The position numbers were made by a program, and so were the translations under genes. Shown here in pieces: positions 59,216 to 64,000 of a stretch of DNA of 64,000 bases (the first letter of the stretch is position 1; each line of letters begins with the position of its first letter). The notes beneath the pieces are model-generated. The model had not been told where the DNA came from, did not search any database, and saw only the letters and a list, made by a program, of their open reading frames with translations. Source of the stretch: Curtobacterium sp. MCPF17_002 (GTDB taxonomy: Bacteria > Actinomycetota > Actinomycetes > Actinomycetales > Microbacteriaceae); NCBI RefSeq assembly GCF_003234115.2, contig NZ_CP126251.1, forward strand, positions 1,674,001-1,738,000, given 5' to 3'.

Positions 59216-60288
59216 CGGAGGTCTCCCTTCGAGGGGACTGCCCGGGGTGCCGAGCCTGCCCCGGGGAGACGACCCGCGCCTCCAGGCCCGCCCCGCCGCA
59301 CCGCGGCCCGTACCCGCTGCCACGGCGTCGGCGGAAGTGACCGCACGGAGCCCCGCGCCGTCCACCGCTCCACGTAGTACTGGGCGACGGACACCGCACT
59401 GGTGAGCGCGAGGTACCAGATCGTCGCGACGACGAGCAGCGGGATGATGTCCGTCGGGTAGGTGCTGGACAGGTTCTGCACCACGCCGAACAGGTCGAGC
59501 AGCGAGACGTAGAAGAGCAGCGAGGACGCCTTGAGCAGCCCGACGATCTGGTTGACGAACGCGGGCACGATCGACCGGAGCGCCTGCGGCAGGATCACCC
59601 GCAGGAACTGGCGGCGGCGGGGGAGACCGAGCGCCTGCGCGGCCTCGTGCTGCCCGTGGTCGACGGCGAGGACGCCGGCCCGGACGATCTCGGAGGCGTA
59701 GGCGATCTCGCTGAGGCTCAGCCCGATCACGCCGATCGCCAGGTCACCGAGCACGTTCGCGGTCGGCACCTCCACCTGCGGGCCGAACGGGATGCCGACG
59801 CCGATGGTCGGGTACAGCGACCCGAGGTTGTAGAGGAAGACGAGCACGAGGATGAGCGGCACCGAGCGGAACAGCCACACGTACCCCCACGCGAGTCCGG
59901 ACAGCACGGGGTTCCGCGAGAGCCGGGCGATCGCGACGACGATGCCGCCGGCGAAGCTGATCACGGCGCTCAGCGCGGTCGCGACGAGCGTCAGCTGCAG
60001 CCCGGTGAGGATCGCCGGGCTGAACAGCCACTTCCCGACGGCGGGCCAGCCCCACTGCTCGTTCGTGAAGAGCGTTTCGACGAAGTTCAGCAGGACGACC
60101 AGCACGATCGCCGCGGCGATCCACCGCAGCGGGTGGCGCAGCGGGACGACGGGGCGGGTGAGCGCGGCGCGTCCGGCCGCGTCGATGGTCGCGTCCTCCG
60201 GCCTGGAGGCGCGGTGCGCGTCGTCCGCGTCCGCTCGGGTTCCGACGCTGGTCGCGCTGCGTCCGCGTGCCTCGGTGATCTCGGTCAT
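59212..60288 (-). CDS. Amino-acid ABC transporter permease (HisM/GlnP type)
   Basis: A 358-residue permease. After a ~50-residue polar N terminus there is a helix, then the HisM-type domain: GLQLTLVATALSAVISFAGG, WLFRSVPLILVLVFLYNLG, LSLSEIAYASEIVRAGVLAV, HGQHEAAQALGLPRRRQFLR and VGLLKASSLLFYVSLLDLFG. It is longer than typical (220-290) because both tails are extended. The N-terminal tail includes HRASRP coded by a dispersed-repeat copy (about 60200-60223), and the C-terminal tail includes GPGGAGRLPG from a second copy. ATG 60288. Confidence 0.9.
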   Translation of the reverse strand: MTEITEARGRSATSVGTRADADDAHRASRPEDATIDAAGRAALTRPVVPLRHPLRWIAAAIVLVVLLNFVETLFTNEQWGWPAVGKWLFSPAILTGLQLTLVATALSAVISFAGGIVVAIARLSRNPVLSGLAWGYVWLFRSVPLILVLVFLYNLGSLYPTIGVGIPFGPQVEVPTANVLGDLAIGVIGLSLSEIAYASEIVRAGVLAVDHGQHEAAQALGLPRRRQFLRVILPQALRSIVPAFVNQIVGLLKASSLLFYVSLLDLFGVVQNLSSTYPTDIIPLLVVATIWYLALTSAVSVAQYYVERWTARGSVRSLPPTPWQRVRAAVRRGGPGGAGRLPGAGSAPRAVPSKGDLR

Positions 60289-60420
60289 GTCGCGACCGTA
60301 GGAGGGGGCGGCGCTGCCGACAACGCCGTGCGCAACACTCCTGCACGGGGCGGAACACGACGTCACGCGCCCGCCGGGGATGACGTTCCGTGACGCCCGC
60401 GGAGCGCTATCGTGACGCGC

Positions 60421-60672
60421 ATGACCGCTCATCGCGTGACCGCACCGGAGCCGCCCGCCGACGGCACGAAGCCGAAGGGGCCGGCCTCGTACTTCCCGAG
60501 CATCGAGAAGACGTACGGGCGCCCGGTGCAGGAGTGGCTCGACCTCGTTGCGGAGCGCCTGGACGGCCACCAGCACATGGAGGTCGTCGGCTGGCTGAAG
60601 TCCGAGCACGGTCTCGGGCACGGCCACGCGAACGCACTGGTGGCCTACGTGCGGAACGCCCTGGCTTCCTGA
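60421..60672 (+). CDS. DUF4287 protein
   Basis: An 83-residue protein with the DUF4287 pattern: PASYFPSIEKTYGRPVQEWL, MEVVGWLKSEHGLGHGHANA and LVAYVRNAL. Function is unknown; the family is common in actinobacteria and often lies near stress genes. TATCGT (60408-60413) is 7 nt before ATG 60421, leaderless-like. Confidence 0.87.
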   Translation: MTAHRVTAPEPPADGTKPKGPASYFPSIEKTYGRPVQEWLDLVAERLDGHQHMEVVGWLKSEHGLGHGHANALVAYVRNALAS

Positions 60673-60676
60673 TCGG

Positions 60677-60724
60677 TTGACACGGTTGTCACCCCTGCGC
60701 GAGAATGGGTTGACACGGTTGACA
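60677..60724 (+). promoter_or_regulatory. Promoter and operators of the RES toxin-antitoxin operon
   Basis: -35 TTGACA (60677-60682) and -10 GAGAAT (60701-60706) have an 18-nt spacer. TTGACACGGTTGTCA at 60677-60691 is repeated as TTGACACGGTTGACA at 60710-60724, overlapping the -35 and the start point/leader respectively. Two near-identical sites flanking the -10 fit autorepression by an antitoxin. AGGAGG (60724-60729) is the ribosome site. Confidence 0.72.
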
Positions 60725-60735
60725 GGAGGCCGAAC

Positions 60736-61350
60736 ATGGCGACGACGGAGCGAGTTCGTGCCGAGCATGGCGCGGGGGACCGGAGCGGCGCCGGCCACGG
60801 CCGCACGGCGCGCAGCCGCACGGACCTCAGCCGCACCGACCTCAGTCGCACCGAGCAGGCCCTGCTCGAGGCACTGCGCGGGCGGATCCTCGGCGGGCGT
60901 GCCGACGGGGCGCTCGAACACGGCGCCGACGTCGAGCTGCTCGCCGACCGCATGGTGGCCGCGCTGCCCACCGTCAAGCACGAGGCGGACGCCCTCATCG
61001 GTCCGTTCTACGACACCCCGACCCTGGCGGCATGGCGCGGGGTGACCCGGCAGGCGCTCAGCAAAGCGACCGCGAAGCGCGACCTCATCGGTCTGAAGAT
61101 CGGCGACGGCAGCCTGGTGTTCCCGTCGTTCCAGTTCGGCGTCTCCGGCACGCCGCTCCCGAACCTGCGCCAGGTGCTCGCGCTCATCGACCCCGACCGC
61201 ATCGACCCGTGGGGCAGCGCGCTCTGGCTCAACACCGAGGCGGACGAGTTCGGCGGCACCACCGCGGCCCAGGCCCTCCGGGACGGCCGCGACGAGCAGG
61301 TCCTCGCCGCCGCACGCCGTGCCGCCCACGCGTGGGCAGCGGACGCGTGA
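60736..61350 (+). CDS. Antitoxin of a RES-type TA pair (Xre/MbcA/ParS-like)
   Basis: A 204-residue protein. The N-terminal part includes three 5-residue repeats (RSRTD, LSRTD, LSRTE; DNA 60811-60855). The C-terminal half has TLAAWRGVTRQALSKATAKR (a helix-turn-helix-like segment), SLVFPSFQF and IDPDRIDPWGSALWLNTEAD, resembling the MbcA/ParS/Xre C-terminal (DUF2384-like) antitoxin domain. Strong ribosome site. Its stop overlaps the toxin start (GTGA). Confidence 0.8.
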   Translation: MATTERVRAEHGAGDRSGAGHGRTARSRTDLSRTDLSRTEQALLEALRGRILGGRADGALEHGADVELLADRMVAALPTVKHEADALIGPFYDTPTLAAWRGVTRQALSKATAKRDLIGLKIGDGSLVFPSFQFGVSGTPLPNLRQVLALIDPDRIDPWGSALWLNTEADEFGGTTAAQALRDGRDEQVLAAARRAAHAWAADA

Positions 61351-62015
61351 CCCCCAGCCGGAACGAGGTCGCCCAGCGTCCGCCACGGGACGAGCTCGAC
61401 CTCACGGACTTCCCCGTCGAGGAATCCCGCGGCACCACCTTCTACCGGGCGAAGCGGCACGATCGCGGCGCGTGGTGGTTCGCCAGCACCGAGCCGGACG
61501 CCGACGGTGTGGACGGCGGCCGGTTCGACCTCGCGCTCCCGCGGGGCACCTGCTACTGGGCCGACGCGGTCGAGGTCGCCGTGCGGGAGCGGCTGGCGGC
61601 GCACGTCCTCACGACGAACACGGTGTTCACGTCCCGCGCGCGGGAGATGGTCGTCGTCGCGGCCCGGGCCTCCCGCGGGCGCCGGTTCGCCGACGTCACG
61701 CACCCCGCAGCCGTGCGGTCCGGGGTCGGCGCCGAGCTCCAGACGATGGGCGACTACCGCGTGCCGCAGTCATGGGCACGTGCCTTCGACGCCGCGGGGT
61801 TCGCCGGGGTCCGGTACAGCACCCGGTTCACGAGTGCCGCGGCGGCGAACGCGTGGGCGGTGTTCGGCGCGGCCGGGGTGCCGAAGCGCCCGCGGCCCGA
61901 GCGTGTCCACCGCGACGGTGTGACCGCGTGCCGCGAGTCCGGGATCCGGGTGCTCGACGACGGCTCCGACGCCGGGCCGGAGCGCTTCACGTTCGCCACG
62001 CCGCCGGCGGACTGA
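61347..62015 (+). CDS. RES-domain toxin
   Basis: A 222-residue protein with a RES domain: TTFYRAKRHDRGAWWFASTE, GRFDLALPRGTCYWADAVEV and AVRERLAAHV. The Arg (about residue 34) and Glu (about 76) correspond to the R-E of the RES triad; a Ser is available in FTSAAAANAW. RES toxins degrade or ADP-ribosylate through NAD+. GTG 61347 is coupled to the antitoxin. The arrangement antitoxin-toxin is that of RES-Xre/MbcTA systems. Confidence 0.8.
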   Translation: MTPSRNEVAQRPPRDELDLTDFPVEESRGTTFYRAKRHDRGAWWFASTEPDADGVDGGRFDLALPRGTCYWADAVEVAVRERLAAHVLTTNTVFTSRAREMVVVAARASRGRRFADVTHPAAVRSGVGAELQTMGDYRVPQSWARAFDAAGFAGVRYSTRFTSAAAANAWAVFGAAGVPKRPRPERVHRDGVTACRESGIRVLDDGSDAGPERFTFATPPAD

Positions 62016-62037
62016 CGCGGGCACGCCAGCCCGGGTC

Positions 62038-62094
62038 GTCGGTGGTCCTGTTCGGGCTTGTCGGTGGTCCTGCTCGGGCTTGTCGGTGGTCGTG
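62038..62094. repeat. 22-bp tandem repeat, about 2.6 copies
   Basis: Unit GTCGGTGGTCCTGTTCGGGC plus TT (62038-62059), a one-base variant (62060-62081) and a partial third copy lie between the RES toxin and the nuclease-like gene, directly upstream of the latter's probable -10 element. Confidence 0.85.
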
Positions 62095-62108
62095 CCTAGC
62101 GTGAGATC

Positions 62109-63077
62109 GTGGCTGAACCCGTCGATGCGTGGTGGCGCCGCCGGCAGTGGTCGCGCGGCGTCGCGGTGCCGTACGCCGTGGGGGAGTTCCGCGCCGACTG
62201 GGCCTCGTACCCCGTGCTCATCCGGCAGTACCACCCGGAGTGGAACCACGGGGTCGTGCTGACCCAGGTGCCGCCCGTCGCCGAGGTCCTCCTCACGTGG
62301 GAGTGCGACGTCGGCCACGTCTTCGTCGCGACGCCGGCCGAGCAGCGCTCCCGCCCCGGCCGCGAGCGTCGCCGATCGGTCTGGTGCCCCGAGTGCGCGG
62401 TGCAGGCGCAGCCACAGCGCTGGCCCGTCCTGCCCGAGGACTGGCCCGAGGGTGTGCCGGTCCCGCAGCGGGTCGTGCGGGTCGCGGGTCGGCAGACCCT
62501 GCCCGCAGCGCCGGCCCGTGGGGTCCCGGCGGGAGCGGTCGCGTCATCGCGCGCGCGATCCCGACGGCCCGACGCCGGAGCGCCCCGACGTCCGACGCAG
62601 CCCGTGCCGCGGACGATCTGCGCGAAGACGCCGCGGCTGCCCTCGGGTGAGTCGTTCACGAGCGTGTGCGCCCCGGCGACGGCCTCGGCGGTCGAGGCCG
62701 AGCTCCGCGCCGCCCTGTCCGAGCGGTTCGAGTTCACGTTCGACCACTCCGCGATCCGCCTCGACCGGCCGTTCTTCGACCACGTCGAGGCCTGGCCTGA
62801 CATCATCCTGCCCGAGCTCCGCGTCGCGATCGAGTACGACTCCACCGGTCGGCACGGGCTCGAGCACGTCGGGCCCCGGCAGGAGACGGACCGCCGGAAG
62901 GACCGGGCCGTGCGGGGTGTCGGGTGGGAAGTCGTCCGCATCCGCACCGGGCGGCTGCCGGCGCTCGGCCCGTACGACCTCGAGGTCTCCGGGATCTCCG
63001 GCCGGACGATCGAGCGCCTGACCGACACCCTGCGCGAGATCCGCGGCGCCCTGTTCGTCGACGCCTACGCTCGCTGA
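62109..63077 (+). CDS. Zinc-ribbon protein with PD-(D/E)xK-like nuclease domain
   Basis: A 322-residue protein. Residues ~60-95 form a treble-clef zinc ribbon (WECDVGHVF ... SVWCPECAV) preceded by YHPEWNHGV, as in DUF4379-type domains. After a basic Pro/Arg linker, the C-terminal ~130 residues resemble very-short-patch/DUF559-like nucleases: AWPDIILPELRVAIEYDSTG, RHGLEHVGPRQETDRRKDRA, VRGVGWEVVRIRTGRLPALG. Candidate active-site residues are the D of WPD, E and D of IEYD, H of GRHG and the D/K of TDRRKD. TAGCGT (62097-62102) is 6 nt before GTG 62109. Confidence 0.75.
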   Translation: MAEPVDAWWRRRQWSRGVAVPYAVGEFRADWASYPVLIRQYHPEWNHGVVLTQVPPVAEVLLTWECDVGHVFVATPAEQRSRPGRERRRSVWCPECAVQAQPQRWPVLPEDWPEGVPVPQRVVRVAGRQTLPAAPARGVPAGAVASSRARSRRPDAGAPRRPTQPVPRTICAKTPRLPSGESFTSVCAPATASAVEAELRAALSERFEFTFDHSAIRLDRPFFDHVEAWPDIILPELRVAIEYDSTGRHGLEHVGPRQETDRRKDRAVRGVGWEVVRIRTGRLPALGPYDLEVSGISGRTIERLTDTLREIRGALFVDAYAR

Positions 63078-63081
63078 CCGA

Positions 63082-63174
63082 GACCTCGCACCGTGCGAGG
63101 TCGCCGCCGGCCCGTGCGAGGTTCCGTTCTGCGTGCGACCCCCGCGACGTGGCACCGAGTACGGAACCTCGCAC
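63082..63174. repeat. Two palindromic repeats between convergent genes
   Basis: GACCTCGCA and TGCGAGGTC flank CCG at 63082-63102 (CTCGCACCGTGCGAG family). Then 14-bp arms GTGCGAGGTTCCGT (63114-63127) and ACGGAACCTCGCAC (63161-63174) bound a degenerate copy of the ~70-bp inverted-repeat element. Either could terminate the nuclease-like gene. Confidence 0.82.
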
Positions 63175-63215
63175 CGAACGGACAACGCGCCCGCCGGCCC
63201 GCGCCCGCCGCCGCG

Positions 63216-63779
63216 TCACCCGCGGAGCGCCAGCGCCTCGCTCGTCCACCGCGCGTGCAACTCCCACGGGTCGCTCACGCCCCGAGCCACGACGGCGACG
63301 TGCTCGAGCAACTCCGGCGTCACCCGGAACCATTCCGTCCCCGGGTAGCGCGTCGCCGCGAACTGCGCGTGCCGCCGCCGCTCGAGCCTCCGGTCGCCGC
63401 GCTCGAACCCGAGCAGGTCCTGGTGCGGGATCGCCGCGAGTCGCTGCCGCGGGTTCGTCGTCGTCCCGATCTTGATCCGGTCGCCGAAGTCGTCCCGCAT
63501 CCGCAGGTAGTAGACGACGTCGACGCGCGGGGGAGCGAGGTCGCCGTCGGGGACCTCGCCGTACCGCCACTCGCAGGTCGCGCACACGGCCGCGGACGGG
63601 TACCGGACACCGATCCGCGACCCACACACCGGGCACGGCCCCGGAAGCGCGTCCTCGACGCCGACGTGTTCCGCGCCGAACTCCGCGACCAGCGCGACGT
63701 GCCCCGCGCACAGCGGCAGCGGCGCCCCGTCGACGGAGGCGGTGTCGCAACCGGGCACGCAGCACGAGAGGGCGACCAT
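63216..63779 (-). CDS. T5orf172/GIY-YIG-like nuclease-family protein with zinc fingers
   Basis: A 187-residue protein. The N terminus has Cys/His clusters (CCVPGCDTA, LCAGHVAL, CPVCGSRIG, CATCEWRYGE) for one or two zinc sites. The C-terminal ~95 residues match the T5orf172 branch of the GIY-YIG fold: VVYYLRMRDDFGDRIKIGTT, TNPRQRLAAIPHQDLLGFER, ERRRHAQFAATRYPGTEWFR. ATG 63779 has TAGCGT (63787-63792) 7 nt upstream. Its neighbours suggest a DNA-processing or defence role; activity is not proven. Confidence 0.82.
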   Translation of the reverse strand: MVALSCCVPGCDTASVDGAPLPLCAGHVALVAEFGAEHVGVEDALPGPCPVCGSRIGVRYPSAAVCATCEWRYGEVPDGDLAPPRVDVVYYLRMRDDFGDRIKIGTTTNPRQRLAAIPHQDLLGFERGDRRLERRRHAQFAATRYPGTEWFRVTPELLEHVAVVARGVSDPWELHARWTSEALALRG

Positions 63780-63883
63780 GCCCGGAACGCTAGCCCGACC
63801 CACCGACGCGGACCGCGCCTCCCGGCCCGCCCAGCGTCCGGCCGATCACGCGAGCCACGTCCGACCGGTCACGCGAGCCGCGC

Positions 63884-64000
63884 TCACTCGGTGAAGATGA
63901 CGCCGATCGGTTCGCGCTTCTCCTCCTGGAAGCGGTCCTCGGCGCGCCCGAGCGCCCAGTAGGCCGACAGTGACATCTCGGACTTCTCGAGTCCCCAGTC
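63884..64000 (-). CDS. Siderophore-interacting-protein-like, C-terminal fragment
   Basis: The last 38 codons of a minus-strand gene that continues past the right edge, stop TGA at 63886-63884. The residues KSEMSLSAYWALGRAEDRFQ followed by EEKR fit the C terminus of siderophore-interacting (FAD-dependent ferric-siderophore reductase) proteins, where a YWxxGRxED-type motif is common. The call rests on this short tail only. Confidence 0.5.
   Translation of the reverse strand, partial: DWGLEKSEMSLSAYWALGRAEDRFQEEKREPIGVIFTE

Noticed and set aside
1..64000. tRNA or rRNA genes, insertion sequences, prophage
   Set aside because: No cloverleaf-like or rRNA-like segment, transposase, integrase or phage structural gene was recognised by reading; a tRNA scan would be the decisive check.

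Overview
The window is about 70 % G+C, with dense bidirectional coding, strong G/C bias at third codon positions, many GTG starts and ATGA/GTGA stop-start overlaps. Together with the gene content (actinobacterial ferric-reductase/FMN-binding/ApbE cluster, DUF3140, DUF4287, DUF2254, putative Imm5, ROK-controlled sugar ABC operon) this points to an actinobacterium, most likely a member of Microbacteriaceae such as Curtobacterium. The genus is inferred from content and style, not from a marker gene. No rRNA, tRNA, CRISPR array, insertion sequence or phage module was seen.

Layout. 1-3.7 kb: DUF2254 fragment, DUF2188, NUDIX, a divergent AraC regulator/SDR pair and an orphan Imm5-like protein. 3.9-8.4 kb: a flavin/heme redox cluster (two ferric-reductase-like flavocytochromes, an exported FMN-binding protein, ApbE flavin transferase, a small anchored protein). 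8.4-16 kb: SMP-30-like lactonase, two MarR regulators, a beta-hydroxyacid dehydrogenase, an alpha/beta hydrolase and an ArsR-MFS efflux pair with a visible promoter and operator. 16-21 kb: acyl-CoA ligase, SDR and a UvrA-like dual ABC protein. 21-27.4 kb: VOC proteins, an AbiEii-type toxin-antitoxin pair with a palindromic operator, and small proteins. 27.5-31.5 kb: SpoIIE-type phosphatase, SDR and a MetE-like protein. 31.6-38.5 kb: a ROK-regulated sugar ABC transporter with two Gfo/Idh/MocA dehydrogenases; the binding-protein gene appears frameshifted at its 3' end. 38.7-41.8 kb: DUF1684, a histidine phosphatase and a retron-type reverse transcriptase. 42.1-60.3 kb: a large flavin-monooxygenase island (an acyl-CoA-dehydrogenase-like oxygenase, six luciferase-like enzymes, a CMD-family protein, a complete peptide/nickel-type ABC transporter) facing a polar-amino-acid ABC transporter; the set fits uptake and oxidative breakdown of an organosulfur or similar compound. 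60.4-63.8 kb: DUF4287, a RES-type toxin-antitoxin pair, a zinc-ribbon/PD-(D/E)xK-like nuclease and a T5orf172/GIY-YIG protein, that is, a small defence-like island. The window ends in the 3' end of a siderophore-interacting-protein-like gene.

The most unusual material is non-coding. Between 56.7 and 57.3 kb lie five 66-nt units at 71-bp pitch. Each folds into the same long hairpin with 4x4 internal loops, and most stem differences between copies are G-U-compatible on the plus strand. A second unit family is interspersed. Separate palindromic repeat families (core GGAGGC[G/A]CGGTGC, and CTCGCACCGTGCGAG with a ~70-bp inverted-repeat element) are scattered through the window, partly as terminators and, for the first family, partly inside genes. 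Many single genes carry a -10-like hexamer 6-7 nt upstream of the start codon and no Shine-Dalgarno sequence, which suggests widespread leaderless transcripts.
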